Source: Taibaiella koreensis (GTDB taxonomy: Bacteria; Bacteroidota; Bacteroidia; Chitinophagales; Chitinophagaceae). From it: a stretch of 64,000 bases of DNA. The notes under the pieces were generated by a model. That model did no database searches and was not told where the DNA came from. It saw only the letters and a list, made by a program, of their open reading frames with translations. The stretch spans positions 62,001-126,000 of the forward strand of contig NZ_QVNU01000004.1 of NCBI RefSeq assembly GCF_003545715.1. The letters are read 5' to 3'. Each line of letters starts with the position of its first letter. Within the stretch, counting starts at the first letter, position 1. Below are positions 47,871-58,400 of this stretch, in pieces. Position numbers and translations under genes: made by a program.

Positions 47871-49961
47871 ATGCAAGGCAAACAACTCAGAAAACTTGAA
47901 GCAGAATTATGGCGGGCTGCCGATCAGCTCAGGGCCAATAGCAAACTAACCGCATCAGAGTACTCTATGCCCGTATTGGGCCTTATCTTTCTGCGCCATG
48001 CCTACAACCGTTTTCAAAAGGTAAAAGCTGCCGTAGAAAAAAACCTGCCCGTACACCCCCAGCGGGGCCGCCGGGCGCTCAACCGTAAAGATTTTGAAGA
48101 AAAAAATGCCCTGTATCTGCCCGAAACCGCGCAGTTTGAATACCTGGTAAACCTGCCTGAGAACAAAGACATCGGCGAGGCCATAGACAATGCTATGAAG
48201 CTGATCGAAGGTGAGTACGACAGCCTTAAAGGCGTGCTGCCCAAAAGCTTTTCCATCTTCAGCAAAGATCTGCTGCGCGAGCTGCTGCGCATTTTTAATA
48301 AAGAAGTGTTGCAAAAAGCCGAAGGCGACCTCTTTGGCAAGATCTACGAATACTTCCTCAACAAGTTTGCCATGACCGGCGCACAGGAAGGCGGCGAGTT
48401 CTTTACGCCCATGAGCCTGGTACAAACCATTGTTAATATTATAGAGCCCGATTTCGGCATCGTGTTCGACCCTGCCTGCGGCAGCGCCGGCATGTTTGTG
48501 CAAACAGGGCATTTTATCGAAAACGAAGGGCTGAAGCCTGCCGAAAAAGTAACCTTCCGCGGGCAGGAGAAAGCAGAGCTCAATACCAAGCTGGCCAAGA
48601 TGAACATGGCCGTACATGGCCTTGAAGGCAACATACAGGAGGGCAATACCTTTTACGAAGACAAGCATAACCTGCTCCAGGGCGCCGACTTTGTGATGGC
48701 CAACCCGCCTTTTAATGTAGATGGGGTGGACAAAGGCAAAGAAGTGGTCAAAAAAGACCGCCGCCTGATGTTGGAGGGTAAAGTGCAATTGCCCAAAAAC
48801 GACAATGCCAACTACCTGTGGATACAATATTTTTACAATTACCTGAAACCTACGGGTCGTGCGGGTTTTGTAATGGCCTCATCGGCCAGCGATGCCGGGC
48901 ATAGTGAGAAAGAGATACGCCAGAAGCTGGTGCAGACCGGCGCTGTAGATGTAATGATGGCCGTAGGCAACAACTTTTTTTATACCCGATCCCTGCCCTG
49001 TACCCTTTGGTTTTACGACCGGGCCAAGGAAACTATGCCGGCTAAAAAAGGCACTTTGCGCTCTGCCGATACCGTGCTTATGCTCGATGCCCGCAAGATC
49101 TTCCGTAAGGTAACCAGCAAGGTAAACGACTTTAGCGCCGAGCAGCTGCGCAACCTGGTATGCATTGTAAACCTGTACCGCGGCAATACCCAGCGCCTGC
49201 AGGAAACCATCAACGACTACCTGCAAACCGCAGCCGACCAGGCCCGAGAAACCGCCGCTACCACTACCCTGCTGCACACCCAATTGCTGAGCCTGCACAA
49301 AACGGTGAGCGACTTTGCCGCCAAATATGTAAAGGAAAATAAAGCAGCACAAGCCTTTGCCGAAGCGCTGCAACTGGACGAAGCTGCCGAAGTATACCAA
49401 TGGCAAAACCAACTGGTAGCCGCAGCGGCCAAAGCAAAGCCCGATATGGCTAAGCTGGAAGCTATAGCCCAGCAATGCAAGGCCCTGCGCAAGCCGCAGG
49501 ACAAGCTGGTAAAGCAACTGGCCGATGCTATTGCCGCCGCACAAAAGGAATACCAGCTCACCAAAAACAAAGACTGGAAAGCCCTGAACCTGAAAGAGGA
49601 GCTGGACGAGCTAAAGCGGCTGCAGCTACTGCTCAGCGGCGACCCGGCAGAGGAAGAGCCCGGCCTGCTGCACGATACCGAGTATTACTGGAAGCAGGCC
49701 CACTGGCTGCAAAGCCGCTTCCCCAAAGGCGTGTATACCGATGTAGAAGGCCTGTGCAAAGTAGTAAGCCGTGCCGAGATAGCCGCCAAAGACTGGAGCC
49801 TGAGCCCCGGCCGTTATGTGGGCGTAGATACGGCTACCGGTGAAGAGGAAGATTACGAAGAGCGCCTGGCCCAGATACACCTGGAGCTGGCCGGCCTGAA
49901 CGAAGAGGCCATTGCCCTGGCGCAGACGATTATGGACCATTATAAAGAGCTGGCGATATGA
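47871..49961 (+). CDS. hsdM: Type I restriction-modification methyltransferase subunit HsdM
   Basis: 696 residues. The N-terminal HsdM helix domain (ELWRAADQLRANSKLTASEYSMPVLGLIFLRHA), SAM motif FDPACGSAGMF (about 199-209) and catalytic NPPFNVDG near 278 are canonical. About 150 extra residues of Ala/Gln/Lys-rich helix (roughly 430-590, probably coiled coil) lie before the C-terminal DWSLSPGRYVGV, making it longer than the usual 500. HsdM methylates adenine at the site recognised by HsdS. It overlaps hsdS by ATGA. Confidence 0.93.
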   Translation: MQGKQLRKLEAELWRAADQLRANSKLTASEYSMPVLGLIFLRHAYNRFQKVKAAVEKNLPVHPQRGRRALNRKDFEEKNALYLPETAQFEYLVNLPENKDIGEAIDNAMKLIEGEYDSLKGVLPKSFSIFSKDLLRELLRIFNKEVLQKAEGDLFGKIYEYFLNKFAMTGAQEGGEFFTPMSLVQTIVNIIEPDFGIVFDPACGSAGMFVQTGHFIENEGLKPAEKVTFRGQEKAELNTKLAKMNMAVHGLEGNIQEGNTFYEDKHNLLQGADFVMANPPFNVDGVDKGKEVVKKDRRLMLEGKVQLPKNDNANYLWIQYFYNYLKPTGRAGFVMASSASDAGHSEKEIRQKLVQTGAVDVMMAVGNNFFYTRSLPCTLWFYDRAKETMPAKKGTLRSADTVLMLDARKIFRKVTSKVNDFSAEQLRNLVCIVNLYRGNTQRLQETINDYLQTAADQARETAATTTLLHTQLLSLHKTVSDFAAKYVKENKAAQAFAEALQLDEAAEVYQWQNQLVAAAAKAKPDMAKLEAIAQQCKALRKPQDKLVKQLADAIAAAQKEYQLTKNKDWKALNLKEELDELKRLQLLLSGDPAEEEPGLLHDTEYYWKQAHWLQSRFPKGVYTDVEGLCKVVSRAEIAAKDWSLSPGRYVGVDTATGEEEDYEERLAQIHLELAGLNEEAIALAQTIMDHYKELAI

Positions 49962-51049
49962 AGTGGGAGAAAATACCTTTAGGCAGTTTATGTGAAATAA
50001 AGGGCGGAAAAAGACTACCCAAAAATCACGAATTAATTGAACAACAAACAACTCATCCATATATACGAGCCAGAGATATAGGCAGAGGTGTTATTAATTT
50101 CAGTCGACCAATGTATCTGCAAGAAAGTACATACAATCTTATATCAAGATATATTGTCACGGAAAATGATATTGTACTTACTATTGTAGGGGCCAACATT
50201 GGTGATGTGGGACTAATTCCACAAGAATTAGATGGTGCCAATCTAACTGAAAACGCAGTTAAGCTAACATCTTTTAAGAAAAATTGCTACTTTAAGTTTT
50301 TACTTTACTTTTTTCTACTACCAGGAAAAAAAAAGCAACTAGAACAGGTTGCGGCTGGTTCTGCACAAGGAAAACTTGGCCTATATAAGATAAAGGATAT
50401 AGAAGTGCCAATACCTACTATATCCACCCAACACAAAATCGCTTCTATACTCTCGGCTTATGACGAGTTGATTGAAAATAATTTGAAGCGGATAAAATTG
50501 TTGGAGGAAAAAGCTTTTCTAAAATATAAAGACATTGTTCAAAATAACAAGCTGGAAAAGAAAAAGCTAAAAGATATACTTGATCTAAAATATGGAAAAG
50601 CATTAAAAGCAGATGATAGAAAAGATGGAAAGTATCCCGTTTATGGATCTAGTGGTGCTGTTGGATTTCATGAAGAGTTCTTTGTTAGTGGTCCGGGAAT
50701 TATTGTAGGCAGAAAAGGGAATATCGGATCTGTATTTTGGAGCGATGAAAGCTTTTGGCCAATAGATACAGTTTATTACGTCGAATCTAATCTTAGTCTT
50801 TATTTTCTTTATTTTAATTTGAAAGAACAACACTTTGTAAATACAGATGCTGCTGTTCCTGGTTTGAATAGAAATTTTACGCTTGACAATTGGATTTATA
50901 TTCCATCTGAAAGAGTACTTGCCGACTTTGATCTTGATGCCAAACCTATTTTTGAATTGAAGAATATTTTAAGAAACCAAAACACCCGCCTCCGCCAGGC
51001 CCGCGACTTGCTGCTGCCCCGGCTAATGAATGGTGAAATAAGCGTTTAA
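49958..51049 (+). CDS. hsdS: Type I restriction-modification specificity subunit HsdS
   Basis: 363 residues. First TRD about 1-140 (KIPLGSLCEIKGGKRLPKNH), central conserved helix with STQHKIASILSAYDELIENNLKRIKLLEE, second TRD about 190-320 (KLKDILDLKYGKALKADDRK), final helix QNTRLRQARDLLLPRLMNGE. Two TRDs give a bipartite site. The TRD-coding DNA is strongly A/T-rich, while the last 60 bases, coding the conserved helix, return to G/C-rich. This fits TRD exchange. Confidence 0.92.
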   Translation: MKWEKIPLGSLCEIKGGKRLPKNHELIEQQTTHPYIRARDIGRGVINFSRPMYLQESTYNLISRYIVTENDIVLTIVGANIGDVGLIPQELDGANLTENAVKLTSFKKNCYFKFLLYFFLLPGKKKQLEQVAAGSAQGKLGLYKIKDIEVPIPTISTQHKIASILSAYDELIENNLKRIKLLEEKAFLKYKDIVQNNKLEKKKLKDILDLKYGKALKADDRKDGKYPVYGSSGAVGFHEEFFVSGPGIIVGRKGNIGSVFWSDESFWPIDTVYYVESNLSLYFLYFNLKEQHFVNTDAAVPGLNRNFTLDNWIYIPSERVLADFDLDAKPIFELKNILRNQNTRLRQARDLLLPRLMNGEISV

Positions 51050-51107
51050 ATAGTACCTTACCCAAAGAAAAAGAATTAAATTTGAGCTCATAACATATAC
51101 TAAAACT

Positions 51108-51539
51108 ATGGAAACTAAAAAAATACACGAAGGCCGCAACATAAAACGCTTTAGAGAAATGCTGGGTATAAAGCAAGATGCGCTGGCTGCCGACCTGGGC
51201 GACGACTGGAACCAGCAAAAGATATCTTTGCTAGAGCAAAAGGAAACTGTGGATCCGGCTATACTTCATGAAGTTGCTACTATTCTTAAAATACCGGTAG
51301 AAGCATTTCAGAATTTTGATGAGGAAAATGCTATAAACATTATCGCTAACACATTTCATGATAGTGCTGTAGCAAATACTTTTACAGAAGGTGCTCAAGC
51401 AAACTTTCACTGCACCTTCAATCCCCTGGATAAATTGATGGAAGTTCTGGAAGAAAATAAAAACCTCTATGAACGCTTACTCGCCAGCGAGCGCGAAAAA
51501 GTAGCGCTGATGAAGGAAGTGCTGGATAAGATGAAGTAA
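51108..51539 (+). CDS. XRE-family HTH regulator
   Basis: 143 residues. The N-terminal HTH has NIKRFREMLGIKQDALAADLGDDWNQQKISLLEQKETVD. The middle ENAINIIANTFHDSAVANTF and the helical C-terminus (LDKLMEVLEENKNLYERLLASEREKVAL) are common in Bacteroidota XRE proteins. It lies between hsdS and mcrB and may control the island (inference). Confidence 0.85.
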   Translation: METKKIHEGRNIKRFREMLGIKQDALAADLGDDWNQQKISLLEQKETVDPAILHEVATILKIPVEAFQNFDEENAINIIANTFHDSAVANTFTEGAQANFHCTFNPLDKLMEVLEENKNLYERLLASEREKVALMKEVLDKMK

Positions 51540-51585
51540 GCGGCCCGACGACTATAAACCCAACAGGATAATTACCAAAACTAGA

Positions 51586-54129
51586 ATGACACAAATTGAA
51601 AATACCACGATAGAAGCTATTGTGCAGAGCAAAGGAGCACAAACAATTATTCAGTCACTCGATTTCTATTTCCAAAAAGGCCAGGATGCTTTAAACAGTT
51701 GGCAAACTATGGAGGCTTCGGACGAACTAAAGAACAGGCTGTTACAGCTATCAGAAGACTATGATCAGATACAAGAGACAGCCAAAGAAGACCCGAAAGT
51801 ACACGTCATATTGGAACTGCTTTTTGAAATAATAGCCTATTGCGACATTAGGGCAAGAAACAAAAATTTTTACAATCAATACGACGATAAAAGATGTCTT
51901 GCCGAAGCGGCAGTAAGAATGAATGCCTGGGTACAGCATCTGATCCTCTTTAAGTTTCAACCAGAGCGGCTACCTAAAGGGTCTACTTCTAATGCATTCA
52001 ACTATCTGTTGAGCCCGGAGCATAACACAACTATCTTGAGTGAAAATCACCGGGAGCTCATCGCAAAAAACCTGTTGGGAAAGGAATTTGATTCCAGCAC
52101 TTTTGTAATTGATCTGAAGGCGTTTTTTGCACCATTTCATCTGTCTACTAACAATCCGCTTAACTACACACATCTTCTTTCCCACATTATTTACTCCATT
52201 ACAGATAAATGGAAGGAAGAAGTGGTGGCTTTAATGGCTGCTGATAATACAGGCTGGCAAGACGATCATATAGAAGAGGCTGAAGGTTATAAGGCAAGCA
52301 TCATTTGGAATAGTAAGCGACCCAGCGGTATTAGGGGCACATTAAAATTCCTGAGAAACAGGATAAACGAAGGCAATTCATTTAACCTGTATTATAGTAA
52401 AAAGGGAAATGTGAATTATAAAGCTACAATAATTGATTTTGCAGAAAATCAGCAGGAATTAGATGAAAAAAAATGGTCACAACATTATGAATTGCCTTAC
52501 TACCATACAAATTTTGGCGACTATGCTGATGATAAGAAATCAGCGAGCATAATTTTTCTTGCAGAAAAGCTAGAAAAAGTTATTCCAATACCTGTTACCA
52601 AATTTAAGCTGTATAAAGATTATTCATTTCCTACCCAAGACAATCTTTCTCCTTTAAAGTACGAGCCCGAAACGGTAGTGAAGCAACAAGAAAACATTAC
52701 TTCATCTGAAAAAATCAATATGCCTGAGCCATCTTTAAATCAAATTCTTTACGGGCCTCCCGGCACTGGTAAAACGTATAATACTATCAACAAAGCGTTG
52801 GAAATAGTAGGAGAAAGTGTTGAAGGAAAAACGCGAAAAGCAATAAAAGAACTGTTTGATGGTAAATTGAAAGAAGGACAAATAGCATTTATCACCTTCC
52901 ATCAAAGCATGAGCTACGAGGATTTTATTGAAGGTATAAAGCCTATTGAACCTAAAAAAGAAGGACAGCCGGTAATATATCGTACCGAGTCCGGCATTTT
53001 TAAAACTATAGCAACAAAGGCCAGGGATAATAAAGAATTATCGCTTTTAAAGACAGATAGCAAACTTTCCGCGCCTTTCGATATCGTATTTGAACGATTG
53101 AAAGAGGAGATCGATAATGCTTTACTTACGGATCCGGTTACTACTGAGAATGAAAAGACTAAAGGTTTAGTAATACCCCTTCTATCATCTTTTTTTAGCA
53201 TAACCGGCATCAATGGTACTTCTATTAAAATGATGACCAGGACAGGGAACGAACAAAATACCATGACCAAGCCTACACTGCAGCTTATCTACGAAAATCC
53301 GGATAGCCTGGATGAACATATAGCTGGTGGTATGCGTACTTATTATAGGGCACTTGTAGCCAAGATGAAGGAATGGGAACCAGAAGTTAAAAGTTCAGCC
53401 AAAAAAGTAGAACTTAAGAATTATGTTATAATCATCGATGAAATCAACCGCGGCAATGTATCGCAGATCTTCGGCGAGTTGATTACCCTTATAGAAGAGG
53501 ATAAACGCCTGGGCAAGGACGAAGCCCTGGAGGTTACCCTACCCTACAGTAAAGAAAAATTTGGCGTACCGCCCAACCTGTATATCATCGGCACTATGAA
53601 CACGGCCGACCGTAGCGTAGAAGCTCTCGATGCTGCATTGCGTCGCCGTTTCAGCTTTGAAGAAATGCCGCCGCTACCGCATGCTATTATTAGAGATAGC
53701 GAGCCGGTTGAAATAGAAGGCATTAACCTGCCTTTGCTGCTCACTACCATTAATAATCGCATCGAAAAGCTGCTGGATAAAGATCACCAGGTAGGTCACA
53801 GTTATTTGATGTCGGTAGATAGTATTGAAAAGCTACAAACCGCTTTTTACAACAAGATCATTCCCCTGCTACAGGAGTACTTCTTTGGCAGTTACGATAA
53901 AATAGGCCTGGTACTGGGTGACGGCTTTGTGCGGTTGAAACAGATAGAGCAGAAAATCTTTGCCGACTTTGACAGCGAAAGCGCTGCTGACTTTGAAGAC
54001 CGTCCAGTATATGAGATTGTTGACTACCTTAAAGCCGGTCATGCACATCGGTTGACCATAAACAAGCAAGATATTGACATGACTTTTGAGAAAGCCATCA
54101 GGCGTTTAATGAAACAGGATATTGGCTAA
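51586..54129 (+). CDS. mcrB: McrB-type AAA+ GTPase
   Basis: 847 residues. N-terminal 370 residues are a non-canonical recognition domain (unrecognised, A/T-rich DNA). The AAA+ part has Walker A GPPGTGKT (390-397), Walker B VIIIDEINRG (about 614-623) and the McrB-specific TMNTADRS (670-677) followed by ALRRRFSF. McrB binds and moves on DNA with GTP and recruits McrC to cut modified DNA. It overlaps mcrC by 8 bp. Such embedding between hsdS and hsdR is notable. Confidence 0.9.
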   Translation: MTQIENTTIEAIVQSKGAQTIIQSLDFYFQKGQDALNSWQTMEASDELKNRLLQLSEDYDQIQETAKEDPKVHVILELLFEIIAYCDIRARNKNFYNQYDDKRCLAEAAVRMNAWVQHLILFKFQPERLPKGSTSNAFNYLLSPEHNTTILSENHRELIAKNLLGKEFDSSTFVIDLKAFFAPFHLSTNNPLNYTHLLSHIIYSITDKWKEEVVALMAADNTGWQDDHIEEAEGYKASIIWNSKRPSGIRGTLKFLRNRINEGNSFNLYYSKKGNVNYKATIIDFAENQQELDEKKWSQHYELPYYHTNFGDYADDKKSASIIFLAEKLEKVIPIPVTKFKLYKDYSFPTQDNLSPLKYEPETVVKQQENITSSEKINMPEPSLNQILYGPPGTGKTYNTINKALEIVGESVEGKTRKAIKELFDGKLKEGQIAFITFHQSMSYEDFIEGIKPIEPKKEGQPVIYRTESGIFKTIATKARDNKELSLLKTDSKLSAPFDIVFERLKEEIDNALLTDPVTTENEKTKGLVIPLLSSFFSITGINGTSIKMMTRTGNEQNTMTKPTLQLIYENPDSLDEHIAGGMRTYYRALVAKMKEWEPEVKSSAKKVELKNYVIIIDEINRGNVSQIFGELITLIEEDKRLGKDEALEVTLPYSKEKFGVPPNLYIIGTMNTADRSVEALDAALRRRFSFEEMPPLPHAIIRDSEPVEIEGINLPLLLTTINNRIEKLLDKDHQVGHSYLMSVDSIEKLQTAFYNKIIPLLQEYFFGSYDKIGLVLGDGFVRLKQIEQKIFADFDSESAADFEDRPVYEIVDYLKAGHAHRLTINKQDIDMTFEKAIRRLMKQDIG

Positions 54130-55417
54130 GCGCAGCACACATATAACCGTATTTGAGCACGACACTCTACGCCTCGACCAGCAGGTAAACGGGGTGAAAT
54201 TTGATGCGTCCATGCTCAAAGCCCTGCAACGCTATTATGGGGAGCAAGGCGTACCCTATTTTACACTCCTGCATAATGGCGTACGCTTTAATGAGCAGGT
54301 AGGCGTAATACAGGTAGGCAATACCCTTATAGAAGTATTACCCAAGGCCGATAAAGCCGATGCTGAAGAGGCCAAATGGCGCGCCTTGCTCATTGGCATG
54401 CTCAAAGCTGTAGGCGCTTTTGATATACGCAGTACCAGCAACAGTCAGCTCAAGATAAAGCCCAACACCATACTCGACCTGTACTTCGAGCTGTTCATCA
54501 ACGAGGTGGAATACCTGCTGCACCAGGGCCTTATTAAACAATACCGCCGTAAAGAGGGTAATGTAGGGGCGCTTAAAGGTAGCCTGTTGTTTGGCAAACA
54601 TATACAGCACAACCTTACCCACCAGGAGCGCTTTTATGTGCGGCACAGCACCTACGATGTGCAGCACCCTATGCACTGTATCCTGTACAAAGCTATAGGC
54701 CTGCTGCAACAGATCAATACCCATGCCGGGCTGCATAGCCGCATTGGCACGCTGTTGCTGCATTTTCCCGAAATGCCCGACATCAAAGTAACCGAAGCCA
54801 CTTTTGAAAAGCTGGTATTTAACCGTAAAACCCAATCATATCAAAAAGCTATTAACATTGCCAAACATATACTGCTGCAATACCACCCCGATGTAAGCCG
54901 TGGCCGTAATCATGTGCTGGCCCTGATGTTTGACATGAACACACTCTGGGAAAAATTTGTGTATAGTAGCTTGCGCAAGTCTAAAGCCAATGATATTACT
55001 GTTGCCGGACAAGTATCTGCCTCTTTCTGGAAGCCACACAATGGGCGTAGCCAGAAAATGCGCCCGGACATTGTGATCAATAAAGACCATGAAACCGGCT
55101 GCGTTGTGCTGGACACGAAATGGAAAAACCTGGGTGGGCGTCACCCCTCGCCCGAAGATCTGCGGCAGATGTATGCCTATCATGAATTTTTTGGCGCTAA
55201 AAAAGTAGCTTTGGTATATCCCGGTGCCGTAGCACAGCAAAATGGCGGCCTGTTTCATCCCACAGCCGCTTACCCGGCTATGAACAAGGAATGCAGTATC
55301 CTCATCATTGCTACACCGGTAGAAACCGACATAAAAAGGAGCAGTATTCATCACTGGCAACAAGAGATTCAGCAACAATTGACTGCCTGGCTGAATGAGA
55401 CCATAAACCAAGTATAA
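54122..55417 (+). CDS. mcrC: McrC nuclease subunit
   Basis: 431 residues from a TTG at 54122, which overlaps the mcrB stop by 8 bp; the first in-frame ATG (54212) would cut about 30 conserved residues. The N-terminal beta domain is typical of McrC (VGVIQVGNTLIEVLPKAD). The C-terminal PD-D/ExK nuclease has MRPDIVI (Asp near 316) and VVLDTKWK (Asp near 331, Lys near 333). It works with McrB. Unusual start codon suggests translational coupling. Confidence 0.9.
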   Translation: MAKRSTHITVFEHDTLRLDQQVNGVKFDASMLKALQRYYGEQGVPYFTLLHNGVRFNEQVGVIQVGNTLIEVLPKADKADAEEAKWRALLIGMLKAVGAFDIRSTSNSQLKIKPNTILDLYFELFINEVEYLLHQGLIKQYRRKEGNVGALKGSLLFGKHIQHNLTHQERFYVRHSTYDVQHPMHCILYKAIGLLQQINTHAGLHSRIGTLLLHFPEMPDIKVTEATFEKLVFNRKTQSYQKAINIAKHILLQYHPDVSRGRNHVLALMFDMNTLWEKFVYSSLRKSKANDITVAGQVSASFWKPHNGRSQKMRPDIVINKDHETGCVVLDTKWKNLGGRHPSPEDLRQMYAYHEFFGAKKVALVYPGAVAQQNGGLFHPTAAYPAMNKECSILIIATPVETDIKRSSIHHWQQEIQQQLTAWLNETINQV

Positions 55418-55420
55418 ACT

Positions 55421-58400
55421 ATGGCCCACGAATATTCTGAAGATAAATTGATAGAGCAAACCGCTATTGACCTATTTTTTAATAAGCTGCACTGGGATAC
55501 ACAGATAGCTTATAATAAAGAAACCTATGGCGAAGGTAGCACCCTGGGCCGCCTCAACCGTAAAGAAGTAGTGCTAAAGCGCATCTTCCTGAAAAAACTG
55601 AAAGCCTTTAATCCCAACCTGCCCGAACAAGCTTATACACACGCCTGGGAAAAGCTTACCGAAGAAAGCAGCACCAAATCGCTGCACGAGATCAATTTTG
55701 AAAAACACCTACTGATCCGTAATGGTATACCGGTAGACTATATCAACGAAAAGGGGGAGCCTGTAAAAAACAAAACGCTGAAGGTGATCGACTTTGAAAC
55801 ACCCGGCGAAAACAACTTCCTGGCCGTGCGCCAACTATGGCTACAAGGCAAAAGCGGCCGCGAACGCCGCCCTGATATTATCGGTTTTGTAAATGGCATA
55901 CCCCTGCTGTTTATAGAGCTAAAGGCGGCACACCGCAAGCTGGAAAATGCGTACAACGATAACTTTACCGACTATAAAGATGTAATACCCGGCTTGTTTT
56001 ACTACAACGCCTTTGTAATATTGAGCAACGGTATCGAAAGCCGAATAGGCAGCATTACCGGTCGCTACCAGCATTTCCACGAGTGGAAGCGCATTACCGA
56101 GGAAGAAGATGGTATTGTAGCACTTGACCGCATTATTGTGGGCGTATGCGAAAAACAACGTTTTCTCGACCTGTTTGAAAACTTTATTCTCTTCGATAAC
56201 TCCATGGGCAAAATGGTAAAGCTCATTGCCCGTAACCACCAGTTTATTGGTGTCAACAAAGCCATCACCAACATCCTGCATAAAAACGAGCAGTATAAAC
56301 TGGGACTCATCAGCCTGGAAGAAAAGCAAAAGCTGGGCGTGTTCTGGCATACCCAGGGCAGCGGCAAGTCCTATTCCATGGTATTTTTTGCCCAGAAAAT
56401 ACACCATAAATTTACCGGCAGCTATACCTTTCTTATTGTTACCGACCGCAATGAGCTCGATACCCAGATATATGGCACTTTTAGTGGTGTAGGAGCCGTA
56501 CCACAAATAAAAGCCGGAGCTAAAGACAGCCTTAAAGCGAATAGCGGCCATCACTTGCAGCAACTGCTCCGCTCCGAGCATCGCTACCTGTTTACACTCA
56601 TCCACAAATTCAATTTCCTCGCGGAAATCACACAGCGGGATAACATTATTGTGATATCCGACGAGGCACACCGCAGCCAGGGCGGCAACCTGGCCCTTAA
56701 CCTGCGCAATGCCTTACCCAATGCCTCATTTATAGGCTTTACCGGTACCCCTTTGTTTAAAGACGATGAGATTACCCGCCGCATTTTTGGCGATTATGTA
56801 TCCCGCTACGATTTTAAACGCAGTGTGGACGATGGAGCCACCGTACCCTTGTATTATGAAAACCGGGGTGAATACCTGGGCCTGAAAAATCCCGCTATTA
56901 ACGAACAGATACGGGCGATAATAGATGCCGAAAGCGAAGACCTCGACAGCGACCAGCGTAGTCGCGTAGAGCAGCTATTTGCCCGTGAGTATCCTATACT
57001 CACCGCACATAAGCGGCTGGATGCGATTGCTAAAGACGTAGTAGGGCATTTTTGCAACCGGGGCTACAAAGGCAAAGGCATGTTTATAGCGCTGGATAAA
57101 CTGACAGCAGTAAAAATGTACGACCTTATTGCTGCACACTGGAACCAATATATAGCCATACTGGAAAAAGATATAGCTAAGGGCAAATACGGCGACCAGG
57201 AGTCGCTGGAAAAAAGCCGGGAGCTGCAATGGATCAAAGAAACGGAGATATGCGTGGTAGTAAGCCCGGAGCAAAACGAAATTCAGAAATTCAGGCAATG
57301 GGATCTTGATATAGAACCACACCGAGAAAAGATGAATACCCAGGATCTTGAAACCCGGTTTAAGGAAGAAAATGATCCCTTTCGCCTGGTGATTGTATGC
57401 GCCATGTGGATCACCGGCTTTGACGTGCCCAGCCTGTCTACACTCTATCTTGATAAACCGTTGAAATCGCATACCCTGATGCAGGCCATTGCCCGTGCCA
57501 ACCGTATCAACGAGGGTAAGAACAATGGCCTTATTGTAGATTATATTGAAACCTATACTGCCCTGCTGGATGCCCTGGCGATATATGGTACCGGCGATCA
57601 GGCATCAGGCAAAGAAGAAAAAGAAAGACCACCGCTGGAGCCTAACAGCGAGTTGCTGCTGCTGCTGGAAGAAGCGCTGACGGCCACTGAAGCCTTCCTG
57701 CTTCAGGAAGTAAATTACGACTTGTATGAGCTCATCAACACTACCGACGGCTTATTGAAACTTGCCGCCATAGAGCGGGCATTAAATGCGGTATACACCA
57801 ACGACGAAACCAAGCGGAAGTTCCAGGTGCTGGCCCGTGAAGTGTTTCGCAAATACAAAGCTTTACAGCCGCACAAGCTGCTCAACGAGTACCGTCCCCG
57901 TCGCGATGCGATCAATGTAATCTACACCGCCATCGACGATAATGTGGAGAGCGCCGATGTAGCTGAAATTATGAAAAAGATACAGGCAGTGGTAGATGAA
58001 TCGATTGAGAACATCCTATCGGAGCCGGACGAAGAGGAAGGTAAAATAATAGACCTCAGCGGGCTGAACTTTGAGCTGTTGGAACAATATTTCAACAAAC
58101 TGCAACATAAAAACATGGCGGTTCAATCGCTGAAAGACAAAGTAGAGCATCGGCTGAAACAAATGATCGACCGTAATCCGCTTACGATTGATTACTACCA
58201 ACGGTACCAGGAAATTATTGATGCTTACAACCGGGGTAAAGATGAAGTAGTGATTAAGGAAACCTTTCGCAAGCTGGTAGAACTGGTAAATGCTTATACA
58301 CATGAAGAGGCAGAAACCAAACGTGAAGGTCTTACTGATGAGCAGAAGGCTATATTCGACATCCTTCGTCATGGTAAGCAATTGGAAGAAAAAGATAAGA

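Noticed and set aside
47955-48827. Long minus-strand open frame opposite hsdM (290 codons)
   Set aside because: It is antisense to a clear hsdM. The composition (Phe/Val/Gly/His-rich) is that of a reverse-frame shadow, and no family is recognisable.
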